64,000 bases of DNA from Gammaproteobacteria bacterium (GTDB taxonomy: Bacteria > Pseudomonadota > Gammaproteobacteria > Burkholderiales > Nitrosomonadaceae), in the NCBI GenBank assembly GCA_015709635.1, contig CP054180.1, forward strand, positions 1,302,001 to 1,366,000, in the 5' to 3' direction. Numbering within the stretch: the first letter of the stretch is position 1; each line of letters starts with the position of its first letter. Positions 1 through 7,986 of the stretch are shown piece after piece. The notes below the pieces were generated by a model. It was given only the letters and a program-made list of their open reading frames with translations. It searched no databases and was not told where the DNA came from. Both the position numbers and the translations under genes were made by a program.

Positions 1-164
1 GAAGAGTGACCGGCATCAAGAACGTTACCGCTGCTGCTCCAAGGCTTAAATCCTACAGCACCGGCAGCGTAAACATTACCGCTTGACAAAGCAACTGCTG
101 AAAGAATGGCAGCCGATACCAGTGCATTGGTTTTGTTGTGATATGATTTTGTTTTCATATTCAT
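1..164 (-). CDS. Exported protein, N-terminal part only (runs off the left edge)
   Basis: Only the first 54 codons lie in the window. The ATG at 164-162 is preceded by a good ribosome binding site (GGAG, complement of 167-170). A second ATG lies two codons later. The N-terminus is a classic signal peptide: charged start (MNMKTKSYHNK), hydrophobic stretch (ALVSAAILSAVALSS) and a probable cleavage site near VYA-AG. The mature part starts AGAVGFKPWSSS and cannot be assigned to a family from this fragment. The upstream region on this strand carries a structured leader (325-400) that may control it. Confidence 0.75.
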   Translation of the reverse strand, partial: MNMKTKSYHNKTNALVSAAILSAVALSSGNVYAAGAVGFKPWSSSGNVLDAGHS

Positions 165-324
165 TTCTCCAGAATTGTTACTATTTTTAAGATTTCAAGG
201 CGCCGTTGATTGCTTATGAAATTGGGAAAGGGCAAATCGGCAGCGCCTCTTTTTTTGAATGATGTTCTGAAAAACGGGTGACAGTTTCGTACACTCCGAT
301 TCAGTTACTCCTCATCATTCGTAG

Positions 325-400
325 GAGGCAACCCGGCTATCTCCGTGATGAGATCCGCTGGCTTTCCGGACCTGCCTTGCGGCAAGCGTGGCTTTGTTTG
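325..400 (-). promoter_or_regulatory. Possible c-di-GMP-I (GEMM-type) riboswitch in the leader of the exported-protein gene
   Basis: Read on the minus strand, the segment has an ACAAAGCC box, a hairpin closed by a GCAA tetraloop (CTTGCC/GGCAGG), then GGAAAGCC, a second arm (GATCTC/GGAGAT) and the terminal AGCCGGGTTGCC. The order and the last motif resemble the GEMM class (AAACC, GNRA hairpin, GCAAAGCC, AGCCGGGTTGCC). The 5' strand of the outer P1 helix does not pair well with GGGTTGCC, so this may be a degenerate or different structured leader. It lies about 160 bases upstream of the start at 164. Two GGDEF proteins elsewhere in the window make c-di-GMP signalling plausible. Confidence 0.4.
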
Positions 401-470
401 TATCTCTTTCAAATAAATTACGTTTTTATATTCTATGGGAATATTCCGACAAAACAATGTGACAAATTGT

Positions 471-493
471 CGCTGCGGCAAATTGCCGCAGCG
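471..493. repeat. Perfect 10-bp-stem hairpin upstream of purB
   Basis: CGCTGCGGCA and TGCCGCAGCG are exact inverted repeats with a 3-nt loop. No T-run follows, so it is not a classical intrinsic terminator. The rest of 165-569 holds no gene I can support. Confidence 0.6.
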
Positions 494-605
494 TAGGATC
501 GATGCGGATTGCCTTGAAAATCCTGCAGGGATTTGTTGAAAAATTAACCACCTTCAGCGCGGAGCAAGCGTGATAAAATCCGCCCTTCAAAAAATAGCAA
601 ATACT

Positions 606-1982
606 ATGAATTCCTCAGTCATTACCGCCTTATCGCCGCTGGATGGCCGTTATCACAGCAAAGTTGAACCGTTACGGTTTTATTTCAGCGAATTCGCTTT
701 GATCCGTTTCCGCGTACAAGTGGAGGTTGCTTGGCTTAAAGCATTGAGCGATGAGCCTCGGATTGCCGAAGTGCAATCGTTTTTACCGCAAACTCGTGCG
801 CAATTGGATAATCTGGTGGCGAATTTTTCGGTTGCCGATGCGAAAGCGGTGAAAGCCATAGAAGCGACGACCAATCATGATGTCAAAGCGGTGGAATACT
901 GGTTGAAGCAGAAACTGGCGGATAACGAGGAAGTCGTCAAGGTAACTGAGTTTATTCATTTTGCCTGTACTTCCGAGGATATCAATAATCTGTCGCACGG
1001 TCTGATGCTGCAATCGAGCTTGCAGCAGGTCATGCTGCCGGCGCTCGATAGCATCATTGTCCGACTGGTCGAACTGGCGCATTTGCTGGCGGATGTGCCG
1101 ATGCTGGCGCGCACGCATGGACAACCGGCTACGCCGACCACCTTGGGTAAGGAAATCGCCAATACCGTTTATCGCCTGCAGCGTGGTAAAAAACAGCTCG
1201 AGGCAGTCGCGATTCTGGGCAAAATCAATGGCGCGGTGGGTAATTACAATGCGCATTTGTCCGCATATCCGGAGCTGGATTGGGAAAAATTTGCGCGTGC
1301 GTTTGTCGAGAAACTGGGATTGGAATTCAATCCCTACACCACGCAGATCGAGCCGCACGACACGATGGCCGAGCTGTTTGATGCCTATGCCCGTATCAAT
1401 ACAATTTTATTGGACTTAAACCGCGATATCTGGGGTTATATTGCACTCGGCTATTTCAAGCAAAAAACCAAAGCGGATGAAGTGGGTTCTTCCACGATGC
1501 CGCATAAAGTGAATCCGATCGATTTTGAAAATTCGGAAGGCAATCTGGGAATTGCCAATGCACTTTTGCGGCATTTAAGCGAGAAGTTGCCGGTATCGCG
1601 CTGGCAACGCGACCTGACCGATTCCACGGTATTGCGCAACATGGGTGTGGCGCTAGGGCACACGTTGTTAGCTTATGACTCATGCCGCAAAGGTCTGTAT
1701 AAACTGGATGTCAATACCGCGCAATTGGCTGCCGATTTGGATAACGCCTGGGAAGTGCTGGCGGAACCGATTCAAACGGTGATGCGGCGCTATGGCGTTG
1801 CCAATCCCTACGAGCAACTCAAAGCACTGACACGCGGCAAAAGTGGAATTACCCGGGAAACCCTGCATCAGTTCATCACCGGTTTGAGCATTCCGGAAGC
1901 GGAAAAAAACCGTTTGCTGGCGATGACACCGCGAAATTACACCGGAAAAGCGCGCGATCTGGCTGAACGGATTAAAAGCTAG
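606..1982 (+). CDS. purB: Adenylosuccinate lyase
   Basis: Catalyses two steps of purine synthesis: release of fumarate from SAICAR to give AICAR, and from adenylosuccinate to give AMP. It is a cytoplasmic homotetramer of the fumarase/aspartase superfamily. The superfamily signature SSTMPHKVNP is intact near residues 294-303. The product is 458 residues from the ATG at 606, the usual length for the proteobacterial PurB type, and starts close to the family's own start (NSSVITALSPLDGRY). A GTG at 570 in the same frame has a better Shine-Dalgarno (GGAG at 561-564) and would add 12 residues, so the start is uncertain by that amount. Confidence 0.96.
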   Translation: MNSSVITALSPLDGRYHSKVEPLRFYFSEFALIRFRVQVEVAWLKALSDEPRIAEVQSFLPQTRAQLDNLVANFSVADAKAVKAIEATTNHDVKAVEYWLKQKLADNEEVVKVTEFIHFACTSEDINNLSHGLMLQSSLQQVMLPALDSIIVRLVELAHLLADVPMLARTHGQPATPTTLGKEIANTVYRLQRGKKQLEAVAILGKINGAVGNYNAHLSAYPELDWEKFARAFVEKLGLEFNPYTTQIEPHDTMAELFDAYARINTILLDLNRDIWGYIALGYFKQKTKADEVGSSTMPHKVNPIDFENSEGNLGIANALLRHLSEKLPVSRWQRDLTDSTVLRNMGVALGHTLLAYDSCRKGLYKLDVNTAQLAADLDNAWEVLAEPIQTVMRRYGVANPYEQLKALTRGKSGITRETLHQFITGLSIPEAEKNRLLAMTPRNYTGKARDLAERIKS

Positions 1983-2067
1983 AAATTATTCTGACAGATA
2001 ACACACTGAACTGGCGTGTTAATTCAGTAGAGTCGTAGGGAAGGCCGGATAAATTTCACAGTGATGG

Positions 2068-2096
2068 CTTGAAATTTATCGCAGCTATCCCAATAT
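2068..2096 (+). promoter_or_regulatory. Sigma-32 (heat-shock) promoter of grpE-dnaK
   Basis: CTTGAAA at 2068-2074 and TCCCAATAT at 2088-2096 are separated by 13 bases and match the RpoH consensus (CTTGAAA, 13-15 bases, CCCCATNT) well. The element is 28 bases upstream of the grpE start. No CIRCE repeat is present here, unlike upstream of groES. Confidence 0.7.
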
Positions 2097-2123
2097 CGCT
2101 TCCACAGTTTATGAGGAGATACG

Positions 2124-2714
2124 ATGCAAAGCTCAGAAAATTCGCAAACCACGGAAACCAATCAAACCGCAATGTCCGATTCGCAAGAGATCAAAATACC
2201 GGGCGTGACCGGTGACGCTACCATTCAAACCGGGGAAGTCGCCCCTGCTCAACCCGATCTCGAACAGTTGTTGAAAGAGGCCGAAATCAAAGCGGCCGAG
2301 CATCACGATGCTTGGATACGCGCCAAGGCTGAGACTGAAAATATCCGCAAACGCGCACAAACCGATATTACCAATGCGCATAAGTATGCCGTGGAAAATT
2401 TTTCAACCGAGCTGCTGACGGTAATGGATAGTCTGGAAGCTGCATTGGCTGTTGAAAATGCCACGGTTGAGAATTTTAAAAACGGCATGGAATTGACGCA
2501 AAAACAATTGACCAGCATATTTGATAAATTCAACATCAAAGCGATTGATCCCAAAGGAGAGAAATTCGATCCGCATCAGCATCAGGCGATGTGCATGGTG
2601 GATTCCGAACAGCCGGCCAATACCGTGGTTCAAGTCATGCAAAAAGGCTATAAGCTGCATGACCGGATTATCCGTCCGGCACTGGTTTCGGTTTCGAAAG
2701 CGAAAGACTCTTGA
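2124..2714 (+). CDS. grpE: Nucleotide exchange factor GrpE
   Basis: Releases ADP from DnaK and so resets the DnaK/DnaJ folding cycle in the cytoplasm. The 196-residue product has the family layout: an acidic, poorly conserved N-terminal tail (residues 1-45), a long coiled coil with AKAETENIRKRAQ (near 72-84), and a C-terminal beta domain with FDPHQHQAMCMV and the terminal KGYKLHDRIIRPALVSVSK. A ribosome binding site (GAGGAG) precedes the ATG. It is followed by dnaK after 56 bases and preceded by a sigma-32-like promoter. hrcA, often the upstream neighbour, is not here. Confidence 0.96.
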   Translation: MQSSENSQTTETNQTAMSDSQEIKIPGVTGDATIQTGEVAPAQPDLEQLLKEAEIKAAEHHDAWIRAKAETENIRKRAQTDITNAHKYAVENFSTELLTVMDSLEAALAVENATVENFKNGMELTQKQLTSIFDKFNIKAIDPKGEKFDPHQHQAMCMVDSEQPANTVVQVMQKGYKLHDRIIRPALVSVSKAKDS

Positions 2715-2770
2715 TTTTTTTCCAAGTATCTCCATTTTTATACCAATTTAATCTCTAAAAGGATCTAGAC

Positions 2771-4711
2771 ATGGCAAAAATCATCGGTATCGACCTGGGT
2801 ACCACGAATTCATGCGTAGCCGTTATGGAAAACGGCAGCCCGAAAGTCATCGAAAACTCGGAAGGTGCGCGGACAACGCCTTCGATCGTGGCTTATACGG
2901 ACGATAATGAAATTTTGGTGGGTGCTTCGGCTAAGCGCCAGGCAATTACCAATCCAAAAAATACGCTGTTTGCAGTCAAGCGCTTGATCGGACGCCGCTT
3001 TGACGAAGACATGGTGCAGCGCGATATTAAAATGGTGCCATATAGCATTGTCAGGGCTGATAACAGCGATGCGTGGGTGGAAGTGCGCGGTAAGAAAATC
3101 GCACCGCCGGAAGTGTCCGCGCAAGTGCTGATGAAAATGAAGAAAACAGCCGAGGATTATCTCGGTGAAACGGTAACTGAAGCCGTGATCACCGTACCGG
3201 CGTATTTCAATGATTCGCAGCGGCAAGCGACCAAGGACGCCGGACGTATTGCCGGTCTCGAAGTCAAGCGGATTATCAATGAACCGACCGCTGCGGCTCT
3301 GGCATTCGGTTTGGATAAAAAGGAAGGTGACCGCAAGATTGCCGTTTATGACCTGGGTGGCGGTACATTCGATATTTCCATCATCGAGATCGCCGAAGTC
3401 GAGGGCGAACACCAATTTGAAGTGTTGGCGACCAATGGCGATACTTTCCTCGGTGGCGAGGATTTTGATTCGCGTGTGATGGAATATCTGGTCGATGAAT
3501 TCAAGAAAGAAACCGGCATTGATTTGAAAAAGGATATGCTGGCCTTGCAGCGCTTGAAGGATGCCGCGGAAAAAACCAAAATCGAATTGTCATCGAGTCA
3601 GCAAACCGAAGTCAACTTGCCGTACATCACGGCCGATGCCTCCGGACCGAAGCATCTGGCTGTCAAGATAACCCGGGCGAAGCTGGAAAGCTTGGTGGAA
3701 GACTTGATCGAACGTACCGCCGGACCTTGCCGCACGGCGATCAAAGATGCCGGTTTGACCGCATCGGATATCGACGACGTCATTCTGGTGGGCGGACAAA
3801 CCCGCATGCCGAAAGTGCAGGAAAAGGTAAAGGAAATATTCGGCAAAGAGCCGCGCAAGGATGTTAACCCGGACGAAGCGGTGGCCGTCGGTGCGGCAAT
3901 TCAGGGCGGTGTGCTGAAAGGTGACGTGAAGGATGTCTTGTTGCTGGACGTAACGCCATTGTCGTTGGGTATCGAGACACTGGGCGGTGTAATGACCAAG
4001 CTGATTCAGAAAAACACCACGATTCCGACCAAGGCGCAGCAAGTATTTTCGACTGCTGATGACAGTCAAACGGCGGTGACGATCCATGTGTTGCAAGGTG
4101 AACGGGAAATGGCTTCGGGAAACAAAAGCCTGGGGCAGTTCAATTTGAGCGATATTCCACCGGCACCGCGTGGTATGCCGCAAATTGAAGTGACGTTTGA
4201 TATCGATGCCAATGGCATTTTGCACGTATCGGCGAAAGACAAAGCGACCGGCAAGGAAAACAAAATCAAAATCCAAGCGAGCTCCGGATTGTCGGATGAT
4301 GAGATCGAACGCATGGTGAAAGACGCCGAAGCGCACGCCGAGGAAGATCATAAGGCAGTGGAGCTGGTTTCCAGCCGCAATCAGTGCGATGCCATGATCC
4401 ATTCGGTCAGGAAATCGCTGAAAGAGCACGGCGATCAATTGAGCGGCGACGAAAAAGCCAAAATCGAAGCGGCGTTGAAGGATGCCGAAGATGTGCTTAA
4501 AACCGACCGGAAAGAAGATATCGATGCAAAAACACAGGCATTGACCGAAGCGGCGCATAAGCTGGCTGAAAAAATGTATCAGCAAAATGATCAGCAAGCT
4601 GGTCAGCAAGCACAACCGGGACCGGAATCTGCAGCGTCCGGCCGCAGCGAGAAACCGGTCGAAGGCGAAGTCGTCGACGCTGAGTTCGAAGAAGTTAAAA
4701 ACAAGAAGTAA
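2771..4711 (+). CDS. dnaK: Molecular chaperone DnaK (Hsp70)
   Basis: ATP-dependent Hsp70 that binds exposed hydrophobic segments of client proteins. The 646-residue product has the N-terminal ATPase domain with GIDLGTTNSC, the phosphate loop YDLGGGTFD and the adenosine motif VGGQTRMPKV, the hydrophobic linker DVLLLDVTPLSLG (near 390), the beta-sandwich substrate domain, the helical lid and the acidic C-terminal EEVKNK tail. It sits between grpE and dnaJ and shares the sigma-32-like promoter. A strong hairpin follows it. Confidence 0.98.
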   Translation: MAKIIGIDLGTTNSCVAVMENGSPKVIENSEGARTTPSIVAYTDDNEILVGASAKRQAITNPKNTLFAVKRLIGRRFDEDMVQRDIKMVPYSIVRADNSDAWVEVRGKKIAPPEVSAQVLMKMKKTAEDYLGETVTEAVITVPAYFNDSQRQATKDAGRIAGLEVKRIINEPTAAALAFGLDKKEGDRKIAVYDLGGGTFDISIIEIAEVEGEHQFEVLATNGDTFLGGEDFDSRVMEYLVDEFKKETGIDLKKDMLALQRLKDAAEKTKIELSSSQQTEVNLPYITADASGPKHLAVKITRAKLESLVEDLIERTAGPCRTAIKDAGLTASDIDDVILVGGQTRMPKVQEKVKEIFGKEPRKDVNPDEAVAVGAAIQGGVLKGDVKDVLLLDVTPLSLGIETLGGVMTKLIQKNTTIPTKAQQVFSTADDSQTAVTIHVLQGEREMASGNKSLGQFNLSDIPPAPRGMPQIEVTFDIDANGILHVSAKDKATGKENKIKIQASSGLSDDEIERMVKDAEAHAEEDHKAVELVSSRNQCDAMIHSVRKSLKEHGDQLSGDEKAKIEAALKDAEDVLKTDRKEDIDAKTQALTEAAHKLAEKMYQQNDQQAGQQAQPGPESAASGRSEKPVEGEVVDAEFEEVKNKK

Positions 4712-4729
4712 TTGTCGTTAAACCATCAA

Positions 4730-4780
4730 ACGCAGAGGCGTGTCAGGAATAACAAAGGATTCTTGTCACGCACTCTGCGT
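4730..4780 (+). terminator. Hairpin between dnaK and dnaJ (terminator or attenuator)
   Basis: ACGCAGAG...GAAT pairs with ATTC...CTCTGCGT (ends 4730 and 4780) and is followed by TTTGGTGTTTTG. It could reduce read-through from dnaK into dnaJ and so lower the DnaJ:DnaK ratio. Confidence 0.55.
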
Positions 4781-4862
4781 TTTGGTGTTTTGATAAAGCT
4801 TGAGGAAGCTCTGAATTCAACCATTAAAGTGATGATCTTTATCATACGAGCAGGAAGTCAAT

Positions 4863-5969
4863 ATGAGTAAGCGAGATTATTATCATGTACTCGGTGTCAG
4901 CCGTGATGCCGACGAAGCGGCCATCAAGAAAGCATATCGCAAATTGGCGATGAAATATCATCCCGACCGGAATGCCGGCGATATGAAATCGGAAGAAATG
5001 TTCAAGGAAGCCAAAGAAGCTTATGAAGTATTGACGGATCCGAATAAACGCGCCGCTTACGATCAATTCGGTCATGCCGGAGTGGATGCCAGTGGAGGGG
5101 GAGGCGGTGCGCATGGATTCAGTGAGGCGTTCAGCGATATTTTTGGTGATATTTTCGGCGGGCGCAGCGGACGCTCCAATATGCATCGAGGCTCCGATTT
5201 GCGCTACAACCTGGAAATTTCCCTGGAGCAGGCAGCACACGGAACGGAAACAAAAATTCGCATTCCTACCATGGAAAAATGCGACACTTGTAACGGCAAT
5301 GGCGCCAAGCCGGGCACTTCGCCGAAAACGTGCCCGACTTGCAACGGTCATGGTCAAGTCAGAATGCAGCAGGGATTTTTCTCTATTCAGCAAACCTGTC
5401 CGAAATGTCAGGGCAACGGCAAAATCATTTCGCATCCGTGTGCCAGTTGCCATGGAGTAGGGCGTGTTAAACAGCACAAAACACTCAACGTAAAAATTCC
5501 GGAAGGAGTGGATGACGGCGATCGCATCCGTATCTCCGGCGAAGGCGAAGCCGGGTTGAACGGTGGTCCGCCCGGTGACTTATACGTCGTGATTCATTTG
5601 TCCGCGCATTCGGTTTTCCGCCGCGACGGTGATAACTTGCATTGCGAAATTCCGATCAGTTTTACCGTGGCTGCGCTGGGCGGTGAAATCGAAGTACCGA
5701 CGCTGGAAGGTCACGCCAAAATCAAAGTACCGGCCGAAACGCAGACCGGCAAGGTTTTCCGTTTACGCAGCAAGGGAATCAAAGGTGTGCGCAGTCATGA
5801 CAAAGGCGATTTGCTGTGCCATGTCGTTGTGGAAACGCCGGTCAAGCTGACAGCGCGCCAGAAAGAGCTATTGGAAGAATTGGAAACCATCAGCCTGAAA
5901 GACGGTTCCCGGCACAGTCCACGGGCAAAATCGTGGATGGATAAAGCGCGTGAATTTTTCTCCGAATAA
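4863..5969 (+). CDS. dnaJ: Chaperone protein DnaJ (Hsp40)
   Basis: Co-chaperone that delivers clients to DnaK and stimulates its ATPase. The 368-residue product has an N-terminal J domain with the HPD tripeptide (YHPDRN, near 33-38), a short Gly/Phe region (GGGGGAHGF...DIFGDIFGG), four CxxCxGxG zinc motifs (CDTCNGNG, CPTCNGHG, CPKCQGNG, CASCHGVG) and the C-terminal substrate-binding domain. The start has AGGAAG upstream. The last ~75 bases are also found at 45521-45596, as part of a segmental duplication. Confidence 0.97.
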   Translation: MSKRDYYHVLGVSRDADEAAIKKAYRKLAMKYHPDRNAGDMKSEEMFKEAKEAYEVLTDPNKRAAYDQFGHAGVDASGGGGGAHGFSEAFSDIFGDIFGGRSGRSNMHRGSDLRYNLEISLEQAAHGTETKIRIPTMEKCDTCNGNGAKPGTSPKTCPTCNGHGQVRMQQGFFSIQQTCPKCQGNGKIISHPCASCHGVGRVKQHKTLNVKIPEGVDDGDRIRISGEGEAGLNGGPPGDLYVVIHLSAHSVFRRDGDNLHCEIPISFTVAALGGEIEVPTLEGHAKIKVPAETQTGKVFRLRSKGIKGVRSHDKGDLLCHVVVETPVKLTARQKELLEELETISLKDGSRHSPRAKSWMDKAREFFSE

Positions 5970-6199
5970 CAATTCATAAAACTGCTTATTATTTAAATTT
6001 TATTATTAATCAAAATTATATAGAATATTCTTGCACTGTATTGCCGCCTATTTTTCTAATTTTGACTGACATTTAACAAAGAGTTTGCATTGTCTCCACA
6101 ATTGGGTTGGTTTCTGAGTTTATAGTTACTCCTGTGTTCACAACAACAGCGACTACTGAATAAGGGTAGTCATTACAGGATTAAATTCAGGAGACGATC

Positions 6200-6670
6200 A
6201 TGGCAACAATATCATTCTTAGTTAACGGTACGACAGCACAACAACAAACAAAACCGGTGGCATGGGTAACGATCGAAGAAATGGCAAACGGTTCTTTGTT
6301 TTTCAAAGTCAAGCAAGCGGGCGGCAGCATGAAAAATTTGCATGGCGTGTATTTTGATATTGCCGACGAAAGCATTACCAACACCCTGAGAGTGATTGCT
6401 GTTTCCAACGATGTCAAAGTAAGCGAAGAAGAAGTCAGTTACCTGAAGAACGGTACCGATACCAGTGAAGCCTTAGTGAGCAGCCAAAGCTGCAGTGCTG
6501 ATCAAAATGCGACGAACAACTATAGTTTTACCTTACGTAGTACCGGGCGCGCGCTCAGTCTCAGCGATTTTCCTCAAATTCAACTGGATTATTCCGGAAA
6601 CGGCGGCGATGGCAATGGTAAAACTAACGATGATTTCAGTCACCGCTGGTTATATTTAGGATTGTTTTAA
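6200..6670 (+). CDS. Unknown 156-residue protein, paralogue of the one at 45826
   Basis: I do not recognise the family. The protein has no signal peptide or membrane segment, starts MATISFLVNGTTAQQQTKPV and ends SHRWLYLGLF. It looks like a compact beta-rich domain, with a polar Gly/Asn/Asp stretch (GNGGDGNGKTNDD) near residues 136-148. The ATG is preceded by AGGAG. The first ~109 residues are identical to those of the paralogue at 45826, while the last third differs at several positions. The gene stands alone between dnaJ and a convergent oxidoreductase gene and ends in a hairpin. Being intact in both copies suggests it is functional. Confidence 0.8.
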   Translation: MATISFLVNGTTAQQQTKPVAWVTIEEMANGSLFFKVKQAGGSMKNLHGVYFDIADESITNTLRVIAVSNDVKVSEEEVSYLKNGTDTSEALVSSQSCSADQNATNNYSFTLRSTGRALSLSDFPQIQLDYSGNGGDGNGKTNDDFSHRWLYLGLF

Positions 6671-6734
6671 CAGTGAAGCCATGCTGAATAGTCAGCATTT
6701 TACTAAGTTTATGCATATGTTGTTGTGTTGAACC

Positions 6735-6765
6735 CCAATACCGCCGGCTTTGCTGGTGGTATTGG
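6735..6765. terminator. Hairpin between convergent genes
   Basis: CCAATACCGCC and GGTGGTATTGG pair around a short loop. No T-run follows on either strand. The same hairpin is kept in the duplicate at 46379-46409. It probably ends transcripts from both sides. Confidence 0.45.
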
Positions 6766-6776
6766 ATTAAGTAAGA

Positions 6777-7772
6777 TCACACCGACATGACAAGTTTCCC
6801 AACCGGGTGAGTTTGCTCAAGGAATTGCTGCGCTGCTGTAGCATCCGGAAGTGCAAAACCGCGCGCGACTTTTACCGTCAATTTGTTTTCATCAAACAAC
6901 GCAGTGCACTGCTGTAATATTTTGCCTTGATGGCGCTTGGCATCCGCCAGTTCCATCAAAACAGGCGACAACATCAATTCCAGACTGAAACGCACATTGC
7001 GTTTCCGTGCTTCACTCCAGTCCGTATCCGGTGACGGTTGCAGTATGGTGACCACATCGCCGTACGGTTTTACACAATGAAAACAGCTTTGCAATACTTC
7101 CGGACCAACCGTATCGAACGCAATATCCACTCCCTTGCCGTCTGTCCAGCGTAATACTTCAGCGGCCACATCCTGTAAGCGGTAATTGATAATCTGATCG
7201 GCACCCAGCTGCCGGGCAAAATCCGCTTTTTCTTCGCTGCTCACCGTGGTAATCACTTGAGCACCGGCTAGCTTCGCCAACTGGATCGCAGCGTGACCGA
7301 CACCGCCGGCGCCGGCATGAATCAGCACGGTTTGCCCGTTGGCGATGCGCGCCCGGTCATGCAGCGCTTCCCATGCCGTGATGAAAACCAGCGGCGCCGC
7401 AGCAGCTTGTTCAAACGATAAAGTCTGCGGCTTGAGTGCGGCCAATTCAGCGTCAACCAGAACATACTCGGCATAGGTGCCTTGCCGGTTATTAAAGCCG
7501 GGTTGTGAAAAGTAAACTTCATCGCCAGCTTTAAAGTTTTTTACCTTCGAACCAATGGCAGTAATGATTCCAGCACCGTCGCAACCGGGAATGACTGGAA
7601 AAGTAAGCGGAAAACGCTCCGGTGCCGAACGGATTTTACAATCGATCGGATTGATACCGGCTGCCTTGATGTGAACCAGAATTTGATTCTCGCCGCACTC
7701 GCCGGGCGATGCGATATCACCATACTGCAGTACGTTTGCTGTGCCGCCTGAACTGAAATATACCGCTTTCAT
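6777..7772 (-). CDS. Zinc-type alcohol dehydrogenase-like / NADPH:quinone reductase family protein
   Basis: Medium-chain dehydrogenase/reductase of the quinone oxidoreductase branch, predicted to use NADPH on quinones or activated alkenes in the cytoplasm. The 331-residue product has the GroES-like N-terminal domain (AAGINPIDCKIR, PGCDGAG) and a Rossmann domain with the nucleotide motif HAGAGGVGHAAIQLA near residues 152-166. The ligands of the catalytic zinc are absent, as in quinone reductases. A fragment of a similar gene (KGADIAFDT) lies at 45416-45520. The substrate cannot be told from sequence. Confidence 0.88.
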   Translation of the reverse strand: MKAVYFSSGGTANVLQYGDIASPGECGENQILVHIKAAGINPIDCKIRSAPERFPLTFPVIPGCDGAGIITAIGSKVKNFKAGDEVYFSQPGFNNRQGTYAEYVLVDAELAALKPQTLSFEQAAAAPLVFITAWEALHDRARIANGQTVLIHAGAGGVGHAAIQLAKLAGAQVITTVSSEEKADFARQLGADQIINYRLQDVAAEVLRWTDGKGVDIAFDTVGPEVLQSCFHCVKPYGDVVTILQPSPDTDWSEARKRNVRFSLELMLSPVLMELADAKRHQGKILQQCTALFDENKLTVKVARGFALPDATAAQQFLEQTHPVGKLVMSV

Positions 7773-7986
7773 TTGTTAGTTTTTACCTTTTGAATGCCGT
7801 CATAAATTCGGATTTTACCGGTGTAAGTCATAATTTTGCACACGATATTGATGCACAAAATGGTCGTTTCCGGTTTTCAATGCATGGATGCCGCTCTAAT
7901 ATTCAGGGAATCCAGGGTATCAGCATGTTAGTCGTTTGTGAGCATGTTCTTCATCATTTAATGGAATATAAAAACGCTATTAAAGA

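Larger units (their letters stand above)
5895..6786. repeat. Segmental duplication, copy 1 (partner 45521-46430)
   Basis: The stretch from the last ~25 codons of dnaJ through an unknown gene and its hairpin to the last codons of the MDR gene recurs at 45521-46430 in the same orientation. The outer parts differ at many positions. 6057-6525 shows no mismatch with 45683-46151. Confidence 0.9.

Noticed and set aside
199..256. Possible plus-strand terminator ending in T7
   Set aside because: The arms (AGGCGC/GCGCCT) are far apart, the stem is short, and no plus-strand gene precedes it.
783..1358. 191-codon frame antisense to purB
   Set aside because: Shadow of purB. Composition is typical of reverse-strand artefacts.
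3590..4615. Long open frame of 341 codons antisense to dnaK
   Set aside because: It mirrors dnaK codon structure, has no ribosome binding site and no recognisable domain. dnaK itself is certain.
7773..7986. 80-codon frame at 7790-8032
   Set aside because: Overlaps the priA end, has no ribosome binding site and no family resemblance. I see no gene in this gap.
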